In this document: in pieces, positions 10,336 through 19,020 of the stretch
Numbering within the stretch: the first letter of the stretch is position 1
How the letters are laid out: the number at the start of each line of letters is the position of its first letter
From: Campylobacter subantarcticus LMG 24377
GTDB taxonomy: Bacteria; Campylobacterota; Campylobacteria; Campylobacterales; Campylobacteraceae
Assembly (NCBI RefSeq): GCF_000816305.1
Contig: NZ_CP007773.1
Span: 186,001-250,000 of the forward strand
Direction: 5' to 3'
Length of the DNA: 64,000 nt
The notes under the pieces: model-generated
What the model was told of the DNA's origin: nothing
Seen by the model: only the letters and a program-made list of their open reading frames with translations
Database searches by the model: none
Position numbers and translations under genes: made by a program

Positions 10336-10694
10336 ACCCAGCTGAAATCAAAAAGCTACGCACAGAAAGCATTTTAAAAGAGCTTATACCAGAAGCTTTA
10401 GCAAATTTAGACAACGAAGCTTTAAAAAATTTGTGCGTAGTGGATGTAGAGTGTAAAAAAGGCAGATATGATGCTTTTGTGTATTTAGATAAAATGTTTT
10501 TTAACATCCAAGAGCAAGAAATCATACTCAATCAACTTAAAAAAGCTGCCCGTGCTTTGCAAAATTACTGTATGAGTGAGCAAGGGTGGTATAGATGTCC
10601 GAATTTTCACTTTAAGTTTGATGATAGATTAGAGTATCAAAACCATATGGATGCTTTGTTTGAAAAAATCAAAAAGGAACAAAATGAATCTTGA
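10332..10694 (+). CDS. rbfA: Ribosome-binding factor A
   Basis: RbfA is a single-KH-domain protein that binds the immature 30S subunit and helps process the 5' end of 16S rRNA. The 120-residue product has the expected N-terminal helix ([14 protein letters not shown]) and the KH-like segment ending in [15 protein letters not shown], matching the family's characteristic PELxFxxDxxxE pattern. It overlaps infB by four bases upstream and rimP by 11 bases downstream, giving the common infB-rbfA-rimP translation operon. Confidence 0.92.
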   Translation: MNPAEIKKLRTESILKELIPEALANLDNEALKNLCVVDVECKKGRYDAFVYLDKMFFNIQEQEIILNQLKKAARALQNYCMSEQGWYRCPNFHFKFDDRLEYQNHMDALFEKIKKEQNES

Positions 10695-11106
10695 AGCACT
10701 TTGTAAAGAAGTAGGACTTAGCTTTTATGATGATGAGCTAACAAGTGAAAATGGTAGAAAGATTTATAGAATTTATGTGCAAAAAGAAGGCGGGGTAAAT
10801 CTTGATGATTGTGCTAGGCTTAGTGAGATTTTATCGCCTATTTTTGATGTAGAACCACCTGTGAGTGGGGAGTATTTTTTAGAAGTATCAAGCTGTGGGC
10901 TTGAAAGAAAACTTAGCAAAATCGAGCATTTTGCAAAAAGTATTAATGAACTTGTAAAAATCACAACCAATGAAAAAGAAAAAATCGAAGCAAAAATCAT
11001 CGCTGTAGATGGTGAAAATATCATTTTAGAAAATTTAGAAACTCAAGAAAAAACTACTATAAATTTTAGCGACATAAGAAAAGCTAAAACCTTTATGGAG
11101 TGGTAA
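10684..11106 (+). CDS. rimP: Ribosome maturation factor RimP
   Basis: RimP assists maturation of the 30S subunit. The product of 140 residues shows the two RimP domains, with the conserved segment FDVEPPVSGEYFLEVSSCGLERKL (split here across positions about 55-80) that matches the family's V-x-x-x-Y-x-L-E-V-S-S-P-G-L-x-R pattern, Cys replacing Pro. The start MNLEALCKE at 10684 is chosen for its AAGGAAC ribosome-binding site; an upstream in-frame Met at 10651 lies deep in rbfA. Its stop codon abuts the GTG of the accessory nuclease gene, marking the edge of an accessory island. Confidence 0.92.
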   Translation: MNLEALCKEVGLSFYDDELTSENGRKIYRIYVQKEGGVNLDDCARLSEILSPIFDVEPPVSGEYFLEVSSCGLERKLSKIEHFAKSINELVKITTNEKEKIEAKIIAVDGENIILENLETQEKTTINFSDIRKAKTFMEW

Positions 11107-12273
11107 GTGAAATTAAGCCATTTGCTTGAGAATAAAAGCATTAATTCTCAACTTATTGCATTTTTTAATACTAGAATATTAAAAGATAATTTTAAACAAA
11201 ACTTTAATATTCAGGCAAAATATGGCTTAAGTAAATTTTATAAAATTGATGAAAAAATACAAAATTGTTTAGCCTATAAAACAAATGTAAATTTAATTAG
11301 TTATTCTTCTTTGCCTTTTGAATATAAAAAATTTGGCTTGCATTTTGTAACAATTGAAAATGATTTATCTTTAGAGCTTGATGATTATTTTAATGCATTA
11401 TATGCAAACATTATGACTTTATTTTATCAAAATTACGATGAAGTTAAGTTTGAGAGGCAACTTTTAAATGCTATTTTTGCGTTAAATGGAAGTGTAGATT
11501 TTAATCGTAATTTATATACGGTTGATATTAATACGAAATATTGCACAAAAAACTATTTTTCAAAATATTTTAAATTGATTTTAAATTTAAAACCCGCATT
11601 ATTAAATATTAATTTTAGAGAACTTCAACCTGATTATTATAAATTTAATAAAAGAAGAGCAATGCAATTTCGTGCAAATTTAAATTATGTAGGAAAAAAT
11701 TTAGAATATTTAAATGTTTATAAAATGAATTTACTTAAAAAAAATAAAGAAAAAATTCGGATTGTTTCTTTAGAAAGAGAGAGTAAAAACAATTTACTTG
11801 AACGTTTTGATTTTTATTCTAAATTTATTTTAGAAAAAAGTACGGTTAATGTCGATGATTTAAGAAGAAAGCTAGAATTTGATGAAAATATAGAACAAGG
11901 TAGAAACTATAGAAAAAATAATATTTTGACTATGGCAAGAAATTTGTTACCTGATTTATGTGCAGCTTGCAATAAAACTTATAATATTGATGATAGAAGT
12001 TTTAAAATGAAAAATGGTTTTTATTATTTGGAATTGCATCACAATATTGCTTTTGCATATTCTAATGAATGTGATGAACTTGATAATCTTGTAAAACTTT
12101 GTCCAACTTGTCATAGAGCTTTAAGTAGAAATAGAGCAGATGAAGAATATCAAAAAGAGCTTATAAAAAATATTTTAGATTTTTCAAATGATGCAAAAGA
12201 ATTTGCAAAAATAATAAGTAAAATCAATGATGATGAAAAATTAGTAGATTTCATTTTTGAAGCTTTGAGATGA
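11107..12273 (+). CDS. HNH-family restriction endonuclease of a type II R-M system
   Basis: The 388-residue product has no recognisable fold over its first two thirds, which is very rich in Asn, Lys, Phe and Tyr. The C-terminus carries an HNH nuclease module at residues about 283-345: a CAAC pair, ELHHN (catalytic His), NLVKLCPTCHRALSR with the second CxxC and the final His. It opens a three-gene operon with two DNA methyltransferases, each start overlapping the previous stop by four bases, so it is inferred to be the restriction partner. The start is GTG immediately after the rimP TAA with no spacer. The pairing with an m5C and an m6A enzyme recalls the HphI-type IIS arrangement, an inference. 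Base composition is more AT-rich by eye than the flanking genes. Confidence 0.8.
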   Translation: MKLSHLLENKSINSQLIAFFNTRILKDNFKQNFNIQAKYGLSKFYKIDEKIQNCLAYKTNVNLISYSSLPFEYKKFGLHFVTIENDLSLELDDYFNALYANIMTLFYQNYDEVKFERQLLNAIFALNGSVDFNRNLYTVDINTKYCTKNYFSKYFKLILNLKPALLNINFRELQPDYYKFNKRRAMQFRANLNYVGKNLEYLNVYKMNLLKKNKEKIRIVSLERESKNNLLERFDFYSKFILEKSTVNVDDLRRKLEFDENIEQGRNYRKNNILTMARNLLPDLCAACNKTYNIDDRSFKMKNGFYYLELHHNIAFAYSNECDELDNLVKLCPTCHRALSRNRADEEYQKELIKNILDFSNDAKEFAKIISKINDDEKLVDFIFEALR

Positions 12274-13325
12274 GATTTAAAATTTTAGATTTATTTTGTG
12301 GAGCAGGTGGCTTTTCTAATGGCTTTGAGCAAAATGAAAATTTTAAAACAATTATCGGGGTTGATTTTAATAAATTTGCACTAGAAACTTTTAAATATAA
12401 TCATCCAAATTCAAAGGTTATTTGTGGTGATTTAAAAGATGCTTTGATTAAAAGTTATGTCATTGAGGAGGCGCAAAAAAATGGCGTAAATATGATTATA
12501 GGGGGTCCCCCTTGTCAAGGTTTTTCAAGTAAAGGTAAAAATTTAGGTTTGCAAGATGAAAGAAACTTTTTATTTAAAGAGTATTTAGAAATTGTAAAAA
12601 TCATCAAACCCGACATCTTTATTATAGAAAATGTAAAAAATTTAATCACTTGTGAAAATTCTTATTTTTTAAATGAAATAAAAAAAGAAATTGAAAAATT
12701 AGATTATAAATTAGAATATAAAGTTTTAAATGCATTTGATTTTGGTATTCCGCAAAATAGACAAAGAGCATTTTTGATAGCTTCTAAAATTTTCAAATTT
12801 GATTTTTCCAAAATGAAAAAAAAAGATAAGATAAGTGTTAGAGATGCTATTAGTGATTTGGCTTATTTAAGTTCTGGTGAAGGATTTGATGAAAGCGAAT
12901 ATTTGTTTAAAGCTCAAAGTGCCTACCAAAAGCTTTTAAGAGGTAAAAAATTATTTAATCACAAGGCAACAAATCATTCTCAAATTGCCATCGATAAATT
13001 AAAGCTTATTCCTGCTGAAAGTGGAAAAGAATTTTTACCGAAAAATTTACATGGAAAACAGCAGTTTAAAACAACTTGGAGTAGACTTAAATGGGACGAG
13101 ATGAGTCCCACTATAGATACACGTTTTGATACACCAAGTAATGGAAAAAATTCTCATCCTTTTTTACATCGCTCCATTACACCTAGAGAAGCAGCTAGAA
13201 TTCAAAGTTTTAGTGATGATTTTAGATTTTTAGGGATTAAAACAGAAATCTGTAAACAAATTGGCAATGCAGTTCCCCCGCTTTTGGCTAAAGCGATTGC
13301 GGAAGCCATTATGGAGCAAATATGA
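12270..13325 (+). CDS. DNA (cytosine-5-)-methyltransferase
   Basis: Transfers a methyl group from SAM to C5 of cytosine in the target of the adjacent nuclease. The motifs are in canonical order: I (LDLFCGAGGFSNGF, residues 5-18), IV with the catalytic Cys (GGPPCQGFS, near residue 80), VI (IENVKNL), VIII (QNRQRAFLIA), a target recognition region at about 195-265, IX (ITPREAARIQSF) and X (QIGNAVPPLLAKAI). All key residues are intact, so it should be active. It overlaps the HNH gene and the second methyltransferase by four bases each. The presence of two methyltransferases suggests an asymmetric recognition site with one enzyme per strand. Confidence 0.93.
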   Translation: MRFKILDLFCGAGGFSNGFEQNENFKTIIGVDFNKFALETFKYNHPNSKVICGDLKDALIKSYVIEEAQKNGVNMIIGGPPCQGFSSKGKNLGLQDERNFLFKEYLEIVKIIKPDIFIIENVKNLITCENSYFLNEIKKEIEKLDYKLEYKVLNAFDFGIPQNRQRAFLIASKIFKFDFSKMKKKDKISVRDAISDLAYLSSGEGFDESEYLFKAQSAYQKLLRGKKLFNHKATNHSQIAIDKLKLIPAESGKEFLPKNLHGKQQFKTTWSRLKWDEMSPTIDTRFDTPSNGKNSHPFLHRSITPREAARIQSFSDDFRFLGIKTEICKQIGNAVPPLLAKAIAEAIMEQI

Positions 13326-14029
13326 AAGAAAATATTAGATTGTTTAATGATGATTGCTTGCAAATTGCTCTACAACTTAAAAAAGAAAATATGATTTTTG
13401 ATTCTATTATTACAGACCCACCTTATAATATTTCAAAAGAAAATAATTTTCATACCCTAAAGAACAAAAGACAAGGTGTTGATTTTGGAGAGTGGGATAA
13501 AGAATTTGATACTTGTGAGTGGATTAAATATTTTGCACCTTTGGTTGCAAAAAATGGTTCCATGATAATATTTTGTTCTTATTTGTACCTTAGTTTTATT
13601 ATTAAAAAGCTTGAAATTTGCGAATTTACAACTAAAGATATTTTAAGATGGGAAAAAACTAATCCTATGCCAAGAAATGTTAATAGGCGCTATGTACAAG
13701 ATTGTGAGTTTGCTATTTGGGCTGTTAAAAATGGCGCTAAATGGACTTTTAATAAATCTATAGAGAGTAAATATTTAAAACCTTGTTTTAAAACTTCTTT
13801 GGTAAGCGGTGGAGAAAAAACTTCTCATCCTACACAAAAAAGTTTAAAATTGATGAAACAAATTATCCAAATTCATACTAATGAAAATGATTTAATATGT
13901 GACCCTTTTATGGGTAGCGGAACAACAGGTTTGGCAAGTGTTAGCTTGGGGCGAAAATTTGTAGGAATTGAACTCGATAAAGAATATTTTCAAATTGCAA
14001 AAGATAGATTGCAAAATATTTATTATTGA
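13322..14029 (+). CDS. DNA methyltransferase, beta class (N6-adenine type, DPPY)
   Basis: The 235-residue enzyme has catalytic motif IV near the N-terminus (IITDPPYNIS, near residue 35) and the SAM-binding motif I near the C-terminus (CDPFMGSGTTGLASVSLG, near residue 196), followed by GIELDKEYFQIAKDRL. This permuted order defines the beta class, and DPPY favours N6-adenine over N4-cytosine, although the class does not settle it. It ends the three-gene R-M operon. A few bases downstream lies the remnant of an mcrC-like gene. Confidence 0.88.
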   Translation: MKENIRLFNDDCLQIALQLKKENMIFDSIITDPPYNISKENNFHTLKNKRQGVDFGEWDKEFDTCEWIKYFAPLVAKNGSMIIFCSYLYLSFIIKKLEICEFTTKDILRWEKTNPMPRNVNRRYVQDCEFAIWAVKNGAKWTFNKSIESKYLKPCFKTSLVSGGEKTSHPTQKSLKLMKQIIQIHTNENDLICDPFMGSGTTGLASVSLGRKFVGIELDKEYFQIAKDRLQNIYY

Positions 14030-14033
14030 ATGA

Positions 14034-14324
14034 AAGTTATATATAGAAAATAAAATGATCTTGGATGCCAAATGGAAAATTCCAGATGATAACGAAGATG
14101 AGAAAAAGCATGGCATATCGCAAAGCGATTTATACCAAATGTTTGCTTATGCAAACAAATACGAGATAAAGGAAATTTATCTTATTTATCCTCTATGTGA
14201 GAGAACTTTTGACTTAAGAGAGAAATTAAAAACTAAAGATATTAAGTTTTTAGCACAAGGTTTTTTAAAAGCTTACGATGAACATGTAAAGCTTAAGGTG
14301 TTTTTCGCACCTTTGCCTTTTTAG
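14034..14324 (+). pseudogene. 3' remnant of an mcrC-like restriction gene
   Basis: Only about 95 codons remain of a gene resembling the C-terminal nuclease part of McrC, the partner of the McrB GTPase in type IV restriction of methylated DNA. Seen: ILDAKWK (Asp and Lys of the PD-(D/E)xK-like core), then SQSDLYQMFAYANKYE and IYLIYPL, which is the characteristic McrC tail. Homology-like sequence continues upstream of the only ATG (14055) in frame to 14034, directly after the methyltransferase stop, so the fragment is a cut 3' end and not an intact small gene. In C. jejuni I recall an McrBC-like pair directly after rimP, so this supports replacement of McrBC by the R-M operon. Identity of the family is inferred from motifs. 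Confidence 0.65.
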
Positions 14325-14332
14325 GAAGTAAT

Positions 14333-15325
14333 ATGAATCACGAATTTTATATGAATTTAGCCATAGATGAAGCTTGGAAATATCAGCTTTTAACCTACCC
14401 AAATCCAGCCGTAGGCTGTGTGATCTTGGATAAAAATGGCAAAATTTTAAGCATAGAAGCACACAAAGAAGCGGGCAAGGCTCATGCAGAGCTTGAAGCA
14501 GTGAGTAAAGCCTTAAAAGCGCTTAATCCAAATTTAGATTTACCACAAAATGCAAACGATTTACATGAGTTTATTTGTCAAAATCATCAGGGGTTGTTAA
14601 AAGGTGCTAGTGCTTATGTGAGTTTAGAACCTTGCAATCATCAGGGCAAAACCCCACCTTGTGCGAAACTTTTTAGCGCACTTGGCTTTAGTGAAGTTTT
14701 TATCGCTACTAAAGATGAGCATAAACTCGCAAGTGGTGGAGCAGGGTTTTTAAAAGATCAAGGCATAAAAGTTCACATGGGAATTTGCGAGCAAAGAGCC
14801 AAAGAGCTTTTAAAACCTTTTTTAAAATGGCAAAAGTCAAATTTTAAATTTTTTAAACTAGCCCTTTCTTTAAATGGCTCTGCTTATGGTAAAATCGTAA
14901 GTTCTAAAGCAAGTAGAACCTATGCTCATACATTACGTTCAAAGCTCGATTTACTTGTAGTAGGTGGAGAAACTATAAGACATGATAGGCCTATTTTAGA
15001 TGCAAGGCTAGCTCAAGCTAAAGCACCAAATTTATGCATACTAAGCCGTCAAAATTTAGAAAGTTTTGATCCAAACATTCCTTTATTTAGCGTGCCTGAG
15101 AGAGAAATTTTTACAAACATTCCTAGTGAGGCTAAGCTCATCATGTATGAGGGTGGGGAGAATTTTTTAAAAGCCTTTAAAGATGAGTTAGATATGCTTT
15201 TGATTTTTTCAAGCTCGAATTTAAATACTTTTGAAAATGTTAAGTTGGATTTAAAGCTAAAGCCTTTATACAAAGGCTTTTTAGAAAATGATACTTATGG
15301 ATTTTATGAGATTATTAAATCTTAG
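14333..15325 (+). CDS. ribD: Riboflavin biosynthesis deaminase/reductase RibD
   Basis: RibD deaminates the pyrimidine from GTP cyclohydrolase II and reduces its ribose side chain. The N-terminal deaminase domain shows AHAELEAVSKAL (His and catalytic Glu, near residue 51) and SLEPCNHQGKTPPC (zinc cysteines, near residues 103-116). The C-terminal reductase half is present (LDLLVVGGETIRHDRPILDAR) but diverges towards the end. An insertion-rich spacer lies between the two deaminase motifs. It lies eight bases after the mcrC remnant and converges on the sppA-like gene, whose stop overlaps its own. Confidence 0.92.
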   Translation: MNHEFYMNLAIDEAWKYQLLTYPNPAVGCVILDKNGKILSIEAHKEAGKAHAELEAVSKALKALNPNLDLPQNANDLHEFICQNHQGLLKGASAYVSLEPCNHQGKTPPCAKLFSALGFSEVFIATKDEHKLASGGAGFLKDQGIKVHMGICEQRAKELLKPFLKWQKSNFKFFKLALSLNGSAYGKIVSSKASRTYAHTLRSKLDLLVVGGETIRHDRPILDARLAQAKAPNLCILSRQNLESFDPNIPLFSVPEREIFTNIPSEAKLIMYEGGENFLKAFKDELDMLLIFSSSNLNTFENVKLDLKLKPLYKGFLENDTYGFYEIIKS

Positions 15326-15332
15326 TAGATTT
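15317..15332. terminator. Stem-loop over the ribD/sppA stop codons
   Basis: AAATCT and AGATTT form a 6-bp stem around TAGT, followed on the plus strand by a T run. The loop contains the ribD TAG, and the stem covers the end of the convergent sppA-like gene. Likely a terminator for ribD; the T run favours the plus direction. Confidence 0.5.
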
Positions 15333-16215
15333 TTTGTGAGTTTACTTGTGTGAAAAACTGTGCTAAAGTGTTAGCAAAAAAGCTAGCGCTTTGCTCTTCT
15401 AATCGTTTTAAAAATTTATCGATAGCATCTTCTTTTTGCCAGATAGGATTTTGCACTTTGGCTAGTTTTTCTAACTCTTTTTTGGCTTGCTCATAATTAC
15501 CTATTTTATCAATGAGTTTTAATTTTAAAGCCTCGTTTGCTAAAAACACTTTTGCATCAGCCCATGAGTTTGTTTGATTTAAGTCTAATTTGCGATTTTT
15601 AGCAACAAATTGCGTGAAAAGCTCATAGCTTTGATTGGCTAAATTTTGTAAAAAGTCTTTTTCATCTTCGCTCCATTTACGCATGAAAGTTCCTGCTTCT
15701 TTATAGCTTCCTGCTTTGATGGTTTGTTCACTTATGCCAAGTTTTTGTGCAAGCTCACTTAGCTCAAAGCCTTGCATGATTACCCCAATAGACCCTACAA
15801 AGCTAGCAGGATTAGCGATGATCATATCAGCTCCCACTGCACTTAAATAACTCCCACTTGCTATAGTTCCACCTGCATACACTACCACAGGTTTTTTGGC
15901 TTTAAGATCTTGTATAGCTAAAGCTATTTCCATGCTTGGTGCAAAAGCTCCACCAGGGCTATCTATAAAAAGCAAAACCCCCTTGATAGCTTTATCTTCT
16001 TTAACTTTGTAAATTTGTTCTAAAAGATTACTTGCATTGCTAATTTCGCCTTTAAGATTAATTTGTGCTAAGTTTGCGTTAGAAAGTTTGGCATTATCCC
16101 CGTTTGGAGCAAGGATTAAAAACATGATAAATAAAAACACAAAGGTTTTAAAATAAGTATTGATGTAAGAAATGATTTTTCCAATTCCTTTAAAAAATGA
16201 TTTTATAGCTTGCAT
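15322..16215 (-). CDS. Signal peptide peptidase SppA-type serine protease
   Basis: Membrane-anchored serine protease of the S49 family, expected to degrade signal peptides or membrane proteins. The single N-terminal membrane segment is at about residues 24-41 (FVFLFIMFLILAPNG). S49 motifs follow: LFIDSPGGAFAPSMEIA, then the catalytic Ser region AGGTIASGSYLSAVGAD near residue 120 and the Lys in IKAGSYKEAGTFMRKWSE near residue 170. At 297 residues it is the short, single-domain form. It overlaps the downstream end of the amidohydrolase gene by 13 bases, so the pair is likely an operon. Confidence 0.9.
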   Translation of the reverse strand: MQAIKSFFKGIGKIISYINTYFKTFVFLFIMFLILAPNGDNAKLSNANLAQINLKGEISNASNLLEQIYKVKEDKAIKGVLLFIDSPGGAFAPSMEIALAIQDLKAKKPVVVYAGGTIASGSYLSAVGADMIIANPASFVGSIGVIMQGFELSELAQKLGISEQTIKAGSYKEAGTFMRKWSEDEKDFLQNLANQSYELFTQFVAKNRKLDLNQTNSWADAKVFLANEALKLKLIDKIGNYEQAKKELEKLAKVQNPIWQKEDAIDKFLKRLEEQSASFFANTLAQFFTQVNSQKIY

Positions 16216-17426
16216 TCTTTTCCTTCTATAAAAAGTTTTAACACTTCTTTGCTTTGCAAGATAAACTGCAAAGGAAGTTGTTTTAAATTCACACTATTTG
16301 GCAAAGCAAAAAGACTAAAATCAGCTATCTTGCCTTTTTGAATTTGCCCTAGGTTTAAATTTAAGGCTTTTGCGGCTTTGTTAGTCGCCATTAAAAGCAA
16401 TATTTTAGCAAAATTTTCTAACTCAAAATCATCATGTATAAGTAAATTAGCTCTCATTTCATCAAGCATACTTAAAGAAGTATTTGAACTTAAACCATCA
16501 GTTCCTAGATGGATATTAACATCATTTTTTAAAGCAGATTTTAATTTAAAAGTATTTTTACTTAAAAGTCTGTTTGAAAAAGCACAATGCGTGATCGAGT
16601 GTAAATTTTTATCTAATAAATCCCATTCTTTAAAATACACACAATGAGTAAATAAAGTCCTTTGATCTTTAAAAAGCTCTAAAAAGCTTTGCGGGGTGTA
16701 AAATGGCGTAGGATTTTTACTAAATTTAGCCAAGCTTTTTTTAAAACCACCTTTTTTAAACCTTAGCCAGTTGTTTTCATGATTGCTTTCAAGAAAATGT
16801 GTGCTTAACAAATGATCATTTTCTCTAGCAAGTTTTATGGCAAATTTGGCAAGCTCTGGGTGAGTTGAATAAGGTGCATGCGCTGAAATAGCAGGGATAA
16901 ATTTAGAACTTTTAAAACTCATGCTTTTTTCATAACGAGTTAGAAATTCCTCTTTTTTGGCTTGGATAAAATCCTCACTAGATCCTAAAATTTCATTGAA
17001 AAATACCACTCTAGCTTGTGAGTTTACACAAGGAGTTAAATCACTTCCAAAGCTTGAAATTTCACCTATAGTAGAAGTGCCGCTTTTTAGCATTTTATGG
17101 ATATTTTGAGAGATTAATTTTTCTTTGGCTTTTTCATTGAGTTGTTCGCGGTTATTAAAAATACTATCAAGCCATTTTAAAAAATCTCCAAAGGCTAAAT
17201 TCCCATTATTTGCACTAAATTCTAAATGTGCATGTGGGTTGATAAATGCAGGCAAGAGTAGTGTGTCTTTTGGGGTTGATATGAGTTTAGCTTGCGGGTG
17301 GTTTTTTTGTAAATTTTCTAAGCAATTAATTTCTAAAATCCGATCACCAAAAAGAACCGCCTTGTTTTCCAAAATACTAAATTCATCATCACAAGTGAAG
17401 ATAATCTTGGGTGCTATGATAAACAT
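16203..17426 (-). CDS. Amidohydrolase, aminofutalosine deaminase family
   Basis: A 407-residue metal-dependent hydrolase of the amidohydrolase superfamily. Metal ligands are visible as NPHAHLEF (HxH, near residue 66), the later His in SAHAPYSTHPELAKF and STHFLESN, and the Asp of HLGTDGLSSNTSLSMLDEM near residue 310. In Campylobacter this orthologue is usually placed with the aminofutalosine deaminases of the futalosine menaquinone route, acting on 6-amino-6-deoxyfutalosine; that assignment is from family knowledge and not from residues unique to it. It overlaps the sppA-like gene downstream and is divergent from aroQ. Confidence 0.82.
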   Translation of the reverse strand: MFIIAPKIIFTCDDEFSILENKAVLFGDRILEINCLENLQKNHPQAKLISTPKDTLLLPAFINPHAHLEFSANNGNLAFGDFLKWLDSIFNNREQLNEKAKEKLISQNIHKMLKSGTSTIGEISSFGSDLTPCVNSQARVVFFNEILGSSEDFIQAKKEEFLTRYEKSMSFKSSKFIPAISAHAPYSTHPELAKFAIKLARENDHLLSTHFLESNHENNWLRFKKGGFKKSLAKFSKNPTPFYTPQSFLELFKDQRTLFTHCVYFKEWDLLDKNLHSITHCAFSNRLLSKNTFKLKSALKNDVNIHLGTDGLSSNTSLSMLDEMRANLLIHDDFELENFAKILLLMATNKAAKALNLNLGQIQKGKIADFSLFALPNSVNLKQLPLQFILQSKEVLKLFIEGKECKL

Positions 17427-17474
17427 CTTACTTCCTTTAAAAAGGTAAATTGTAGCTAAAATTTAGCTTTAAAA

Positions 17475-17483
17475 TGCTATAAT
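17475..17483 (+). promoter_or_regulatory. Extended -10 promoter of aroQ
   Basis: TGCTATAAT matches the Campylobacter sigma70 extended -10 element (TGnTATAAT). It lies 32 bases before the aroQ ATG with an AAAGG ribosome-binding site between. It is probably the promoter for the run aroQ, M24 peptidase, folK and perhaps the flagellar genes beyond. Confidence 0.65.
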
Positions 17484-17514
17484 ATAGTAAATTTTACTAA
17501 ATAAAGGTTAGATT

Positions 17515-17997
17515 ATGAAAGTTATGGTGATACAAGGACCAAACATTAATATGCTTGGTGTAAGAGAAACTCACATCTATGGCAATATGAAAATGGAAGA
17601 TATTCATGAGCAAATGAAAATAGCAGCAAAACAGGCTAATGCTGAGATTGAATTTTTTCAAAGCAATTTTGAAGGTGAATTAGTTGATAAGATTCAAGAA
17701 TGTTTAGGTAGCGTAGATGGAGTGATCATTAATGCAGCTGCTTATGCACATACTTCTATAGCAATTCGTGATGCGATTGCAGCGATTAATTTACCAGTGA
17801 TTGAAGTGCATATTAGCAATACCCACAGAAGAGAAGAATTTAGACAAAAAAGCATGATAGCACCAGTTTGTGCGGGTAGTGTGGTGGGTTTTGGTCCTTT
17901 TGGTTACCACATGGCTTTAATGGGACTTTTTCAAATTTTTGATCAAATCAATGCATATAAAGCAGCTCAAGCAAAAGCACAACAAGCAAATCAATGA
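17515..17997 (+). CDS. aroQ: 3-dehydroquinate dehydratase, type II
   Basis: Converts 3-dehydroquinate to 3-dehydroshikimate in the shikimate pathway. The type II enzyme is identified by [16 protein letters not shown] (catalytic Tyr, residues 8-23), the Asn-containing [16 protein letters not shown] and [17 protein letters not shown]. The 160-residue length is normal for the dodecameric enzyme. It overlaps the following peptidase gene by four bases. Confidence 0.97.
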   Translation: MKVMVIQGPNINMLGVRETHIYGNMKMEDIHEQMKIAAKQANAEIEFFQSNFEGELVDKIQECLGSVDGVIINAAAYAHTSIAIRDAIAAINLPVIEVHISNTHRREEFRQKSMIAPVCAGSVVGFGPFGYHMALMGLFQIFDQINAYKAAQAKAQQANQ

Positions 17998-19019
17998 ATT
18001 TTATCTTAAAAAACGAAAATGCACTTTTTTATGAGTGCGGCTATTCTTGTGATAATGCTTTATTTCTAAAACTTGAAGATGAAGCATTTTTCATCACCGA
18101 TGCAAGATATAGTTTTGAAGCTAGCGAAATGATCAAAGATACTAAAGTAGTTTTAGCACAAGATCTTTTTGCTAGCACTAGAGAGCTTTTAGAAAAAGCG
18201 GGGGTTGATAGGGTGTGTTTTGACCCAAAAGACTTTAGCTATTTTGAATTTAAAGAGCTTAGTAAAAGTGCAAATATCGTTTTTGAAGAAAAATTAGATC
18301 TAAGTAAAAATAAACGCATTATAAAAAATGCTAAAGAACTACAGCTTTTGCAAAAGGCTGTAAATTTTGGTAAAGAATGCTTTGAAGAACTGGCTAAATA
18401 TATCAGCCAAGAGGGCTTAGGTAAAAGTGAAAAAGAGCTTCATTTTAAAGCGTGTGAAATTTTTCAAAAAAAAGGCGCTTTGGGGCTTTCTTTTTCACCT
18501 ATTGTGGCTATTAATGAAAATGCGGCTAAGGCACATGCTTTACCTAGTGATAAATGTTTAAAATATGGAGATTTGTTACTAGTTGATGCGGGTGTGGTTT
18601 ATCAAAGGTATTGTTCTGATCGTACAAGAACAGCTTGCTTTGATGAAAATGGCATAGTCTTTGATAAAAATAAGCCAAATTTTAAAGACAAAGAAACGGC
18701 ACAAATTTATGAAGTAGTTAAACAAGCCCAGCTTCAAGCTATAGAAAAAGCACGCGTTGGTATGAAAGCAAGTGAGCTTGATTTGATTGCACGCGATGTG
18801 ATTAAAAATGCAGGTTTTGAAAAAGAATTCATTCATAGCTTAGGGCATGGAGTGGGACTTGATATACATGAATTACCAAATATTAGCCCAAGAAGTGATT
18901 ATGAGTTAAAAGAGGGTATGGTTTTTACCATTGAACCTGGAATTTATATCAAAGATAAACTAGGCATTAGGATAGAAGACATGGTCTATCTTGACAAAGA
19001 AAAGGCAGTGGTATTGTAA
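17994..19019 (+). CDS. M24-family aminopeptidase (X-Pro dipeptidase/aminopeptidase P type)
   Basis: Cytoplasmic metallopeptidase with a pita-bread fold that cleaves N-terminal X-Pro bonds. Dimetal ligands are visible in order: [19 protein letters not shown] (two Asp), [15 protein letters not shown] (His), FTIEPGIY (Glu) and IRIEDMV (Glu). The N-terminal creatinase-like domain covers about residues 1-110. At 341 residues it is a short form. It overlaps aroQ by four bases; the downstream folK begins two bases after its stop. Confidence 0.9.
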   Translation: MNFILKNENALFYECGYSCDNALFLKLEDEAFFITDARYSFEASEMIKDTKVVLAQDLFASTRELLEKAGVDRVCFDPKDFSYFEFKELSKSANIVFEEKLDLSKNKRIIKNAKELQLLQKAVNFGKECFEELAKYISQEGLGKSEKELHFKACEIFQKKGALGLSFSPIVAINENAAKAHALPSDKCLKYGDLLLVDAGVVYQRYCSDRTRTACFDENGIVFDKNKPNFKDKETAQIYEVVKQAQLQAIEKARVGMKASELDLIARDVIKNAGFEKEFIHSLGHGVGLDIHELPNISPRSDYELKEGMVFTIEPGIYIKDKLGIRIEDMVYLDKEKAVVL

Positions 19020-19020
19020 C

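Noticed and set aside
12505-12515. GGGGGTCCCCC in the m5C methyltransferase as a possible contingency tract
   Set aside because: It is only five G followed by C, it encodes the catalytic GGPPC motif, and slippage at this length is unlikely.
14055-14324. 89-residue frame as an intact small gene
   Set aside because: In-frame McrC-like sequence continues upstream of its only ATG, so it is a truncated gene end.
18991-19020. ATG at 18991 as the folK start
   Set aside because: It would overlap the peptidase gene by 29 bases with no ribosome-binding site; TTG just after the peptidase stop is more plausible.
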